From NCBI GenBank assembly GCA_012965445.1, contig DTSJ01000101.1, positions 4,643-15,640 on the forward strand: a stretch of 10,998 nucleotides of DNA. Direction: 5' to 3'. The translations under genes were made by a program, and so were the position numbers. Below the pieces are notes generated by a model. It was not told the DNA's origin. It ran no database searches and saw only the letters and a program-made list of their open reading frames with translations. Shown piece after piece: positions 1 through 6,939 of this stretch (positions within the stretch are counted from its first letter, which is position 1; each line of letters starts with the position of its first letter). Source of the DNA: Candidatus Hydrogenedentota bacterium. GTDB lineage: Bacteria; Hydrogenedentota; Hydrogenedentia; Hydrogenedentiales; GCA-2746185.

Positions 1-290
1 ACTATCCCGATATTTCCGCGCTGCTTGAATACCGAAACGCGGAACCGGGCGACATCCTCGAAAGCAAACCCGAAGTCCGTTCCGCCGACTTCCTGGAGTT
101 CCTGCTGGTTGTCCACCGAAGCGATACTCTTCATGAGTCGCTCAACGTCTTCGGGAGTGAGCGGAGAATCACCAAAATGGTGGATTCCGCCATGTACCCG
201 CGCAGCCGGGGGGTTGTCAACAGCAATATGCAGATCCGAACCTTCCCGGTCGATCAACATACGCAATAAGCTCACCATCTCGTACGCCAC
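1..290 (-). CDS. pilT: PilT-like retraction ATPase, N-terminal part (runs off left edge)
   Basis: Only the first 96 codons are present. The peptide begins (V/M)AYEMVSLLRMLIDREGSDLHIAVDNPP and continues through ARVHGGI to VARFRVSVFKQRGNIG. This matches the PAS-like N-terminal domain of PilT: the GSDLH motif, then the beta-rich stretch ending in RFRV.x.F.QRG. PilT family hexamers hydrolyse ATP in the cytoplasm to retract type IV pili. The Walker motifs lie beyond the window edge, so activity cannot be judged. The GTG at 290 is chosen as start because AGGAG (303-299) lies 8 nt upstream. The in-frame ATG at 278 would be 20 nt away, and PilT proteins often begin MAYE. The gene lies 45 bp after the second ATPase gene, on the same strand, and is probably co-transcribed with it. 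PilU or another PilT paralogue is possible. Confidence 0.88.
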   Translation of the reverse strand, partial: MAYEMVSLLRMLIDREGSDLHIAVDNPPAARVHGGIHHFGDSPLTPEDVERLMKSIASVDNQQELQEVGGTDFGFAFEDVARFRVSVFKQRGNIGI

Positions 291-298
291 TAATTTTT

Positions 299-303
299 CT
301 CCT
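299..303 (-). promoter_or_regulatory. Shine-Dalgarno deciding the GTG start of pilT
   Basis: AGGAG on the minus strand lies 8 nt before GTG at 290. It supports the GTG over the later in-frame ATG at 278. Confidence 0.6.
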
Positions 304-308
304 GTCTT

Positions 309-339
309 GTAACCGAATCGTCCTCGGTCATTCGGTTAC
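309..339 (-). repeat. Perfect 10-bp inverted repeat between second ATPase gene and pilT
   Basis: GTAACCGAAT (309-318) and ATTCGGTTAC (330-339) are exact reverse complements separated by 11 nt. As RNA they would form a 10-bp hairpin. The right arm contains the TAA stop codon (338-336) of the upstream ATPase gene. The left arm ends 5 nt before the pilT Shine-Dalgarno. No T-run follows on either strand, so it does not look like a standard intrinsic terminator. It may instead stabilise or process the mRNA, modulate pilT translation, or bind a protein. Confidence 0.7.
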
Positions 340-2192
340 GCAGTCACCGGCACTTCATCCCGAGGCTTCAATGGTTCATCCAGTTTTGTGCGGCGGTTGC
401 ATTCCTCGATCGTCGTAATACCATTCAACACTTTCTTGTAAGCGTCTTCGCGCAACGTTATCATACCGCCGTGTCGCGCCTCTTTACGTATTGCAACAGA
501 CGACTCTCCGCGCATGATCATCGCGCGCAAGGTATCTGTCATCGTCAGAAGTTCATGAATGCCCATACGACCCGTATAACCCGTCCCATGGCAGTTGTCA
601 CATCCCACACCATGTACGATCTCTATCTTATCCAGATCAATTGGGAACCCCAGACGCCTTACTTCTACATCATCAGGAATATAAGGCTCTTTACAGGTCG
701 TACAGATCGAGCGCACCAGCCGTTGCGCCAGGATTGCACGCACTCCAGACGCGACCATGAATGGTTTTATGCCGATATCGATCAGACGCGTGATCGAACT
801 CGGAGCATCATTCGTATGCAGAGTCGAGAATACCAGATGCCCGGTCAATGCCGCCTTAATCGCAATTTCCGCGGTTTCCAGGTCACGTATTTCCCCAACC
901 ATCACGATATCAGGATCTTGTCGGAATATAGCACGAAGCGCTCGCGAGAAATCCCATCCGATTTCATGATGAATCTGCACCTGATTAATTCCCGTCAACT
1001 GGTACTCAACCGGGTCTTCAACTGTAATCAGTTTCGTGTCAGGTTTGTTAAGATTGTACAGCGAAGCGTACAACGTCGTCGTCTTGCCAGAGCCCGTCGG
1101 CCCGGTTACAAGAATAACCCCCGTGTTGTGACTAAGCAGGCCTTCCCAGGAATGTTGATTTTCGGGACTGAAACCCAATTGACCCAATCCCAGGTTCAGG
1201 GTATCTTTGTCCAATATACGCATAACCATACTCGCCCCGAAGTAGGCTGGAAGCGCACTTACACGAAGATCAATAGATCGACCCCCAATTTGTATTTTGA
1301 TTCGGCCGTCCTGAGGCTTTCGTTTCTCCGCAATGTCCATTCCAGACATAATCTTCAACCGCGATATTATCGCGTTCTGCGCGCGTTTAGGGGGTGTCGG
1401 CATCAACTGCAATACACCATCAATTCGGTACCGAACCTTCACATCGTATTTTCCAGGCTCCACGTGGATATCGCTCGCTCGAAGCCGGAATGCCTCCATG
1501 ATCATCTGCTGCACATATTGGACAATCGGACTGTCGTCACCGTCGTCGTCAGCACCTTGACCAGGCAACGCCGCGTCGTCCACATCCAGACTGTCCATAC
1601 TCATGCTGCTCATCGACATATCCGTCGAACTCAAACTGCCCAGGCTGCCGGCCGAACTGTCAAGCGAACTCATGTTCGACATCGTACTCAGCGTACTCAT
1701 CGTACTCGCACTGCTTACTGTCGAAAGCATCGTTTCTATCGTGGCAGACGCCAAGCCGTAGTATTTGTCCAGGGCCCCGCTTATTTCCTCTTCGGTTGAG
1801 AGTACAGGTTCCACCTGACAGCCTAACAATCGAACGAGGTTATCAAGAGTATTGATGTTTGTAGGGTCCGAAGTTGCCACCTTCAGTACACCGTTCTCTT
1901 CCTCGACCGGGATAACGCGGTATAGCTGTGCAATTCGAACGTCAACGAGACCACGGACGGTTTCAGGTATTTCGCGTTCCGAAAGTTTCACAATCGGAAT
2001 GCCCAATTGCTCCGCCAATCCCTCTGAAATGTGGGTTTTACTGATATACCCTATACGAACCAGCACTTCCCCAAGTTTCTTGCCTTGCAGGCTCGTCTGC
2101 TGCCGATGGATGGCTTCTTGGAGCTGATCCTGGGTGATCACGCCGTTGGCAACAAGATTCTCACCAAACATGCTGTATGAAGGAGTATCCAT
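336..2192 (-). CDS. pilB: GspE/PilB-family assembly ATPase with N-terminal MshEN domain
   Basis: A 618-residue cytoplasmic motor ATPase of the type II secretion/type IV pilus family. Two tandem 24-residue MshEN-type motifs occur at residues 8-31 and 39-62, pattern xLGxxLVxxG(V/Y)IxxxxLxxxLxxQ. They are followed by the rest of the GspE N-terminal domain (to about 146) and a Ser/Met/Asp-rich linker (155-221). The ASDIHVEP start of the catalytic part is near 239. Walker A GPTGSGKTT is at 364-372, the Asp box TVEDPVEY at 390-397, Walker B DPDIVMVGE at 426-434 and the His box GHLVFSTLHTND at 451-462. Zinc-type cysteine pairs are C497/C500 and C531/C534. All catalytic motifs are intact. The ATG at 2192 follows GGAAGG. 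The adjacent pilT suggests a pilus-extension ATPase (PilB), but a second GspE or an MshE-like role is possible. It has its own likely promoter upstream. Confidence 0.9.
   Translation of the reverse strand: MDTPSYSMFGENLVANGVITQDQLQEAIHRQQTSLQGKKLGEVLVRIGYISKTHISEGLAEQLGIPIVKLSEREIPETVRGLVDVRIAQLYRVIPVEEENGVLKVATSDPTNINTLDNLVRLLGCQVEPVLSTEEEISGALDKYYGLASATIETMLSTVSSASTMSTLSTMSNMSSLDSSAGSLGSLSSTDMSMSSMSMDSLDVDDAALPGQGADDDGDDSPIVQYVQQMIMEAFRLRASDIHVEPGKYDVKVRYRIDGVLQLMPTPPKRAQNAIISRLKIMSGMDIAEKRKPQDGRIKIQIGGRSIDLRVSALPAYFGASMVMRILDKDTLNLGLGQLGFSPENQHSWEGLLSHNTGVILVTGPTGSGKTTTLYASLYNLNKPDTKLITVEDPVEYQLTGINQVQIHHEIGWDFSRALRAIFRQDPDIVMVGEIRDLETAEIAIKAALTGHLVFSTLHTNDAPSSITRLIDIGIKPFMVASGVRAILAQRLVRSICTTCKEPYIPDDVEVRRLGFPIDLDKIEIVHGVGCDNCHGTGYTGRMGIHELLTMTDTLRAMIMRGESSVAIRKEARHGGMITLREDAYKKVLNGITTIEECNRRTKLDEPLKPRDEVPVTA
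1680..1706 (-). repeat. Three 9-nt tandem units inside the ATPase linker
   Basis: On the minus strand AGTACGATG, AGTACGCTG, AGTACGATG occur in tandem and in frame. They encode Ser-Thr-Met, Ser-Thr-Leu, Ser-Thr-Met (residues 163-171). Copy-number change would alter linker length in steps of three residues without shifting the frame. Confidence 0.75.
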
Positions 2193-2221
2193 TACAATTC
2201 CGCCTTCCAGTTCATACTACC

Positions 2222-2250
2222 AATGTACCAAAGGCGAGGGAAAAAGTCAA
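2222..2250 (-). promoter_or_regulatory. Putative sigma70-type promoter for the second ATPase and pilT
   Basis: The minus strand has TTGACT (2250-2245), a 17-nt spacer, and TACATT (2227-2222). Transcription would start near 2215, giving a short leader of about 22 nt before the ATG at 2192. The match is 5/6 at -35 and 4/6 at -10 with ideal spacing, in the only sizeable gap (2193-2422, AT-rich) of the window. A second TTGACA is at 2305-2300, but its -10 (TGTTGT at 17 nt) is poor. No small gene is seen in the gap. Confidence 0.5.
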
Positions 2251-2410
2251 TATGAATTATGCTGTAATTTGCCGAAACAACAGGACTTACGAGTATTTTT
2301 GTCAATATTTTACTTGGCTTTTGTGGTCGCGAATGATATCAGTACCATGAACCAAAATCGATTTCGCGTGTTTAATTAACTCGTCCCGCATTCCCATTTC
2401 TACCGAATCG

Positions 2411-2440
2411 AAAATACTCCCGCTACCTTTTCGCGGCGGG
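2411..2440 (-). terminator. Weak terminator-like hairpin at the gspM end
   Basis: On the minus strand CCCGC (2440-2436) and GCGGG (2423-2419) can pair across a 12-nt loop, followed by AGTATTTT (2418-2411). The stem is only 5 bp and overlaps the gspM stop codon. At most it would be a leaky terminator ending the gsp transcript before the next promoter. Confidence 0.25.
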
Positions 2441-2947
2441 GGCTATCATCACGAGAGCACATTCAAGACCTTTTCCATCTCGAGAAGGGCGCAGGTGAGA
2501 CATCCGCTGCATCGTAATCAAATTCTCAGAGCTGTACATTTTGTGAAGCAAGTCCAGAATCTCTTTCATATTCACGTTCTTTAGCGTGATTTGGACACCA
2601 TCGAATACACCTTCCCGCGACTTAAGCCCATTGTCCTGCAGATCCGCACGACCGGAAAGTTTCGTCTGTTGGATCCATTGATTCGTCAAAGTGTATAGAT
2701 CGAACGAAGGGGCACGGGCATCAAGCTTCGCCTGGACCACCTTTTGCCCTTCTCGTTCATCCAGAATCGCATCACTCCACATGCGCACTGTTTCCATTCT
2801 TTCAATGCTCTGCGAAAGCTGATTCTCGGACTGCACATGATTCGCCATGATGTTTCTGTATATCGGAATTACAGTCATGCAGATCATTACCATGAACATA
2901 ATTGAGACCAGCCGTTTCTCACGTGGAGCCAAATTCGGTTTTGACAT
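2423..2947 (-). CDS. gspM: T2SS inner-membrane protein GspM
   Basis: A 174-residue bitopic inner-membrane protein. The short cytoplasmic N-terminus carries the family-typical LAPREKRLV (residues 6-14). One membrane helix follows at about 14-33. Next come a heptad-like stretch (about 36-60, QSENQLSQSIERMETV) and a periplasmic domain ending near the stop. GspM binds GspL and helps anchor the GspE-GspL complex to the platform and pseudopilus. It follows gspL by 12 bp, and its Shine-Dalgarno (AAAGGAACC) overlaps the gspL stop codon region, so the two are probably translated together. Sequence conservation in this family is low. The call rests on the N-terminal motif, topology, size and position as the last gene of the canonical E-to-M order. 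Confidence 0.87.
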   Translation of the reverse strand: MSKPNLAPREKRLVSIMFMVMICMTVIPIYRNIMANHVQSENQLSQSIERMETVRMWSDAILDEREGQKVVQAKLDARAPSFDLYTLTNQWIQQTKLSGRADLQDNGLKSREGVFDGVQITLKNVNMKEILDLLHKMYSSENLITMQRMSHLRPSRDGKGLECALVMIAPAAKR

Positions 2948-2959
2948 TCCTGGGTTCCT

Positions 2960-4459
2960 TTACGAACTGCTCGTATCGTTCTTAAAATATACAACTAAGT
3001 CGAATGTTTCTTTTCCAGCAATCGACGATCTCTTCTGATCTCCGATTTCCAGTATACTTGACTGTCGAAGGCCGTCCGTCATTTTTCCGAAGGCCCCTGT
3101 GTTTTTCGTTTCTCCGCGTACGCGGATCTCCATCTTCGTCCGACGTTTCGTGATACCTATTTCCAGTACAGTCACATCTCTGTCCGGCATGTGCGTACTC
3201 AGCTCCTTCAAAATATTCAACAAACTTGGTTGGTTGAACATCTCCGGATTTACGTTCGTGCCGCTGCTTTGTTCGGCATCAATCGCTAGAGACATAGCGT
3301 CTCTGCTTCTAGAGCCGCCGACATCACCTGGCGGACGGGACTGCGCTAGAGGATCATTCGGATAGGTCGCGGCAAATTCTTCCCAGACCATTTGTCCCAA
3401 TCGGTCTATTTCCGCGAGATTGTCATTAGTCCTGATGTGGGTGATAAACAAATGTGCGCTGAGTGCGAACAACAGAAGTGCAGCGATGGCTGCTACATGA
3501 TACTTGTAAGGGTTTGTGGGCGCTTCTTTGTCAACCATGGGCCGTTTGAATGAAATACTGAACGAACCGCCTGATGCCGCTGAACCTGTCCCAATCATCG
3601 AAAGCCAGATGCTGGAATCGCTCGACTCCAGAATAGACTGAGGCACCCAGGATTCGCCCAGAGCAGCTGACCGTATCGGCAGGTCAAGTTTGTCCTCCAG
3701 CGTCGCTCTTGCCTCATCAGGGAGCTCAGAATAGGTGCAAACGACACGGGACAGCGTGACCGGTGCCAGCGAGTTCGCCTGAAATGCACGAATCGCGTTT
3801 TGTATCTCCTGAGACCACGCGTCCGCACGCTCGGGAGACGCAGTAATCCGCTGCACGTAAGCCAGCGAACGATTGTTTACTATCGCCAGATACGAGTATC
3901 CTTCATGCTCAATAACAAGGGCCTGTGGCGCGGAGTCCTTCAGCAATGTATCAAGACTCAGCGCACTGAGGCCCACGATGTCGAGACCAACTCCTTCTAC
4001 TGAAACGCCCGCTGCCGCAAGAATGCGCAACTGTTCCGCTACCGGGTCGCGCTGAATTCCCATGACAAAGACTTCAGTCTTGCCGTCGATTTCGGAGACG
4101 GTATTGTGGTCGATTATAAGATCATCGATGGGTATTGCGAGATAGGGCTCCAGCTCAAAAGTAATCGCAGCACGCACCTTCTTTGCGCCAATAAAGGGTA
4201 CCGCAAGCAGACGCATGACACTCCAGCCGTGAGGAGCGTTCAGAAGATAAATCGTCGGAACATTCTTGAGTTTTTTGATGGCGGCTCGAATGAACGCGGC
4301 CTGCTCGCTGGAGGCCAGTTCGGGGTCATCACTCAGCGGCGGAAGCGCTTCATTGATCCGCTCGAGTACTTTAGGGGTAGCACTTCCGGTTTTGATTACG
4401 ACAAGACGAAGTCGATGATCCGTCAACTGGACCACACCTATTTTCGCAGAAAGTTTCAT
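2960..4459 (-). CDS. gspL: T2SS inner-membrane protein GspL
   Basis: A 499-residue bitopic protein that links the cytoplasmic ATPase GspE to the membrane platform. The first roughly 310 residues look like the actin-like fold shared with PilM, with a pattern such as ITFELEPYLAIPIDDLIIDH near residues 98-117 and GVGLDIVGLSAL near 156-167. One strong membrane helix lies at about 322-340 (VAAIAALLLFALSAHLFIT). The periplasmic part (about 345-499) ends in a ferredoxin-like segment beginning LNILKELSTHMPDRDVTVLEIGI, which resembles PilN-type domains. The protein is somewhat longer than common GspL (about 400 residues). The ATG at 4459 follows AAAGGAACC. The gene lies 24 bp after gspK and 12 bp before gspM. 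A fused PilM-PilN-like protein is the alternative description, but operon position favours GspL. Confidence 0.9.
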   Translation of the reverse strand: MKLSAKIGVVQLTDHRLRLVVIKTGSATPKVLERINEALPPLSDDPELASSEQAAFIRAAIKKLKNVPTIYLLNAPHGWSVMRLLAVPFIGAKKVRAAITFELEPYLAIPIDDLIIDHNTVSEIDGKTEVFVMGIQRDPVAEQLRILAAAGVSVEGVGLDIVGLSALSLDTLLKDSAPQALVIEHEGYSYLAIVNNRSLAYVQRITASPERADAWSQEIQNAIRAFQANSLAPVTLSRVVCTYSELPDEARATLEDKLDLPIRSAALGESWVPQSILESSDSSIWLSMIGTGSAASGGSFSISFKRPMVDKEAPTNPYKYHVAAIAALLLFALSAHLFITHIRTNDNLAEIDRLGQMVWEEFAATYPNDPLAQSRPPGDVGGSRSRDAMSLAIDAEQSSGTNVNPEMFNQPSLLNILKELSTHMPDRDVTVLEIGITKRRTKMEIRVRGETKNTGAFGKMTDGLRQSSILEIGDQKRSSIAGKETFDLVVYFKNDTSSS

Positions 4460-4483
4460 TCAGGTTCCTTTGTTAATGCGTCA

Positions 4484-5638
4484 CTATCGTATCACCCGCC
4501 AGTCCAGTACACGAAACAGCTGGGGCTCGGGATTCTGGTTATCACTGGGATCACGAAACACATAGGTCTCTATGCGTACTTGGGAATCGTTGCTCTGCGC
4601 GTCACTGAGTATTCGAAACACATTGCTTTCAGTTGTAAACATGGGCGGCAGAGGCACTTCGTTCGTCGCATTTCCCGGATCTCCCTCCTGATGCACGGGT
4701 GCGCTCAAAATGTACGGCGCAGCATTCAACTCCTGATCGTTGACGAAAGGATCATTTTCTTCAAGTCGCTGAAGTGTTTCCTCAATGCCCATGTAAGGCA
4801 AATCCTGAGCAATCGAGATTGATGTCATGATCTCGCCGGGTATTGGTGTTGTGTTGATGTTGATCTTTCCCTCCGGGTGGCCATGCACCGTGAACAATTC
4901 GAACAACGGTATCAATTGACGTCCGCCTTCTTCAGGCGGAAGCCCTGCATTTTCAAACTGTTCTTCTTCAGAAGGCAGGCCGAAATAGATCTCCGGCGTG
5001 ATGCCCGGCAGTAGTAGTAGCTCCTCTATTGAATCCATGGGTCCGTTCTTGCAGCTGAACGGAGGATCGAGCGATTCATAGTAGTCCGATTCAGCCCCCT
5101 GCTCACGCCCGTTCTCGTCCCCATCGAGCCAATCTAATATAAGGTCAGTAGGGTCTTCCTCCATACCCAGATAAAGCATGAATACGTCGCGAACCACGAG
5201 TTCCAATGCCGCACGTACCTCTTCTTCTCCGCCCTCCGAATTCTCGAATACAAGTGCATTCAAATTGATCTTGCCATACTCGTCCGTGATCGTAAGATTT
5301 ACGACATCGTCATTGAACGAAATTACACTTGAGGATTGCGCCCACGATTCATCAAGGCCGTCATAAATCCCCCCAACATCTCCAGATTCCTCAATGTTCG
5401 TGATTCGATCAGCATGCAGAATACTCATCGCAGTAGCGACACCCGTTTTCGCCGCAAGATACGCATCATGATCACTATTGCTCGAAGAGACAAGTGACGC
5501 CTCCACATGAATCTTATACATGAAATCCGTGACGATCGCGCTCAGAAGAACAACAAACAACAGCGCAAGCAGCAGCGCTATGCCTTCGTTCTTCCACTTC
5601 GCATATCGTATTCGCACCGGTTTCATTCTAACGCTCAT
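4484..5638 (-). CDS. gspK: T2SS minor pseudopilin GspK
   Basis: A 384-residue minor pseudopilin at the pseudopilus tip. A short leader ends at Gly19; cleavage before Ile20 by the prepilin peptidase would expose IALLLALLFVVLLSAIV. The Glu normally at mature position 5 is Leu, as is usual for GspK. Family landmarks are the AYLAAKTGVATAMSIL helix (59-74), DEYGKINLNAL (119-129), the acidic loop DWLDGDENG (169-177) with GAESDYY (181-187), N197-PMDSIEELLLLPGI, and GKININT (256-262). The large inserted alpha domain and metal-type acidic loop are GspK hallmarks. The ATG at 5638 overlaps the end of gspJ by 11 bp, as at the I/J junction. The in-frame ATG at 5626 (four codons later) is a possible alternative start. 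The length is slightly above the usual 300-340. Confidence 0.93.
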   Translation of the reverse strand: MSVRMKPVRIRYAKWKNEGIALLLALLFVVLLSAIVTDFMYKIHVEASLVSSSNSDHDAYLAAKTGVATAMSILHADRITNIEESGDVGGIYDGLDESWAQSSSVISFNDDVVNLTITDEYGKINLNALVFENSEGGEEEVRAALELVVRDVFMLYLGMEEDPTDLILDWLDGDENGREQGAESDYYESLDPPFSCKNGPMDSIEELLLLPGITPEIYFGLPSEEEQFENAGLPPEEGGRQLIPLFELFTVHGHPEGKININTTPIPGEIMTSISIAQDLPYMGIEETLQRLEENDPFVNDQELNAAPYILSAPVHQEGDPGNATNEVPLPPMFTTESNVFRILSDAQSNDSQVRIETYVFRDPSDNQNPEPQLFRVLDWRVIR

Positions 5639-6539
5639 CCTCTCGCATATTAGTAGGTCCTGCGTTCTGGGTTGCGTTCACAACTGCAGGGCGACCATAG
5701 GCCGGCGCCGCATTCCGAATACCAACACCCGCAGGTATCGTCACCACCATCCGGAACTCATTGTCCGCGCTTTCCGAAGTCGACGCGCGCGCTTCCTCAC
5801 CCCACGGTCGCCACGCAAACGTAAAGTCCAACGCCCACGGCAGTCGTTCCTCCAAAGCCATGTCCCAATCCTCTACCCATTCCTCCCCGTCGAAATACAA
5901 AACATCCATCCCCCCGACCGGAAACGTCCACGTCGGCGTCGCAATGCCCAGCTCCTCAGCATCCTGTTGAAGACGCTCCACGTCAATCGACATCGCCTCC
6001 GCGCCCAACGAGTCGCCATAAGACATAAGCGGAATCTCAGTGATGCGAAGTACTGGGCCGCTCGTCGAAAACCCAGCATACGGACTTCCCGTCGGCACCT
6101 CAATCTCCGATCCATCAATAATCTCGTAAGTCACCTGCTTCAAAAATCCCGGCAGACCGCTCATGCCCAATATCGGTGATGAAGCCGTGAACGTAATCGA
6201 ATCCTCCTGCCCGTCATCCCTCCCCTCGAACAAAAACATCGACTCCGCCATAACCTGAGTCACCGTATTCTGAGGATCAGACATAGGACGATACGCCGCG
6301 CCAGGCTGCCACCCCGGATGAGCCTGCGTAAAATTCGTCTGGATATGCCGCGTCAGAAACGACTGCGTATAAAGCTGTTCCGCCGCAATATTCGTCGTCT
6401 CCGTTGATGCCAGTACCGACGTGAAAGTCGAGTACACAATCGCAGAAATGATCGCAACGATCACCATGGCAATCAGCAGCTCCATGATCGTAAAACCCCG
6501 ACGATCGCGCAATCCATGTTCAGACAGCCTACTCAACAT
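5628..6539 (-). CDS. gspJ: T2SS minor pseudopilin GspJ
   Basis: A minor pseudopilin with a 15-residue leader ending RDRRG, then FTIMELLIAMVIVAIISAIV. Glu is at mature position 5. The membrane/assembly helix continues into the ATTETTNIAAEQL-like region. The segment DGQEDSITFTASSPI and the WRPWGEE stretch near the C-terminus fit GspJ, which sits in the tip complex with GspI and GspK. The ATG at 6539 is preferred: it has GGGG 9 nt upstream, gives a normal leader length, and overlaps the gspI stop by 11 bp. The frame stays open to ATGs at 6554 and 6587, which would give leaders of 20 or 31 residues. The resulting 303 residues exceed the common 200-240, mostly through the middle part. Its 3' end overlaps gspK by 11 bp. 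Confidence 0.92.
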   Translation of the reverse strand: MLSRLSEHGLRDRRGFTIMELLIAMVIVAIISAIVYSTFTSVLASTETTNIAAEQLYTQSFLTRHIQTNFTQAHPGWQPGAAYRPMSDPQNTVTQVMAESMFLFEGRDDGQEDSITFTASSPILGMSGLPGFLKQVTYEIIDGSEIEVPTGSPYAGFSTSGPVLRITEIPLMSYGDSLGAEAMSIDVERLQQDAEELGIATPTWTFPVGGMDVLYFDGEEWVEDWDMALEERLPWALDFTFAWRPWGEEARASTSESADNEFRMVVTIPAGVGIRNAAPAYGRPAVVNATQNAGPTNMREDER

Positions 6540-6939
6540 CAGTCTGCACCCCATCGTATACACGAAAAACGAATTCGTTCGTCTCAACCGGCCCGTGAAT
6601 CGAAAAAGTCACCTCAAGCAATCCCGGCAACTGGTTCTCATCCAGCAAAATCGCATCATACTCATACCCGAAATCAGGGTAGCTCTCCCCAAAATCCCCC
6701 GATCCATTTTCCTCGCCCATCAAAATCTCCGCTTCCGCAAGCGCAGTACCCTGTTGCGCCAGTATCTCCATAAGCGCCGCATCCCGCGTGTCGCTAAACA
6801 AAACCAGCGTCCCATACTGAGATTCCATCAGCATAAACATCGCCGACCCAAGTATCCCAAGCGCAATCATCACTTCGAGCAGCGTGAACCCTGCCTCAGC
6901 CCCGCATCCACTCGAACCAGAGTAGACATTATTTTTCAT
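6529..6939 (-). CDS. gspI: T2SS minor pseudopilin GspI
   Basis: A 136-residue minor pseudopilin. The leader of 17 residues ends GAEAG and is followed by FTLLEVMIALGILGSAMFML. The +5 Glu is present, and the LLEVMIAL variant is typical of GspI. It nucleates the pseudopilus tip with GspJ and GspK. The ATG at 6939 is chosen over the upstream in-frame ATG at 6990. It has GGAGG (6948-6944) 4 nt before it, and it forms a 4-bp ATGA overlap with the gspH stop. The longer form would add 17 unlikely residues (Arg/Gly-rich) to the leader. The C-terminal half (LLEVTFSIHGPVETNEFVFRVYDGV) is a short beta sheet as in this family. Confidence 0.9.
   Translation of the reverse strand: MKNNVYSGSSGCGAEAGFTLLEVMIALGILGSAMFMLMESQYGTLVLFSDTRDAALMEILAQQGTALAEAEILMGEENGSGDFGESYPDFGYEYDAILLDENQLPGLLEVTFSIHGPVETNEFVFRVYDGVQTDVE

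Noticed and set aside
471..1799. Long open frame on the plus strand (442 codons)
   Set aside because: It lies wholly antisense to the ATPase gene, its product is Arg/His-rich with no recognisable domain, and it has no ribosome site. It is a codon-bias shadow.
2372..2379. Palindrome TTAATTAA, and TGATATCA at 2334-2341
   Set aside because: Short AT-rich palindromes are expected by chance in an AT-rich gap, and no pairing or repeat supports a binding site.
2402..2410. The 9-mer ACCGAATCG also occurs at 312-320
   Set aside because: Two copies of a 9-mer in different contexts are too little to call a regulatory repeat; only the 309-339 copy is part of an inverted repeat.
4106..4822. Plus-strand open frame across gspL/gspK
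   Set aside because: It is antisense to two clear T2SS genes and spans their junction, with no family resemblance.
5567..5581. GspK lacks the +5 glutamate of other pseudopilins
   Set aside because: This is normal for GspK and not a defect.
6540..6587. Longer gspJ start giving a 59-bp overlap with gspI
   Set aside because: It would give a 31-residue leader. The ATG at 6539 has a better ribosome site and normal geometry.
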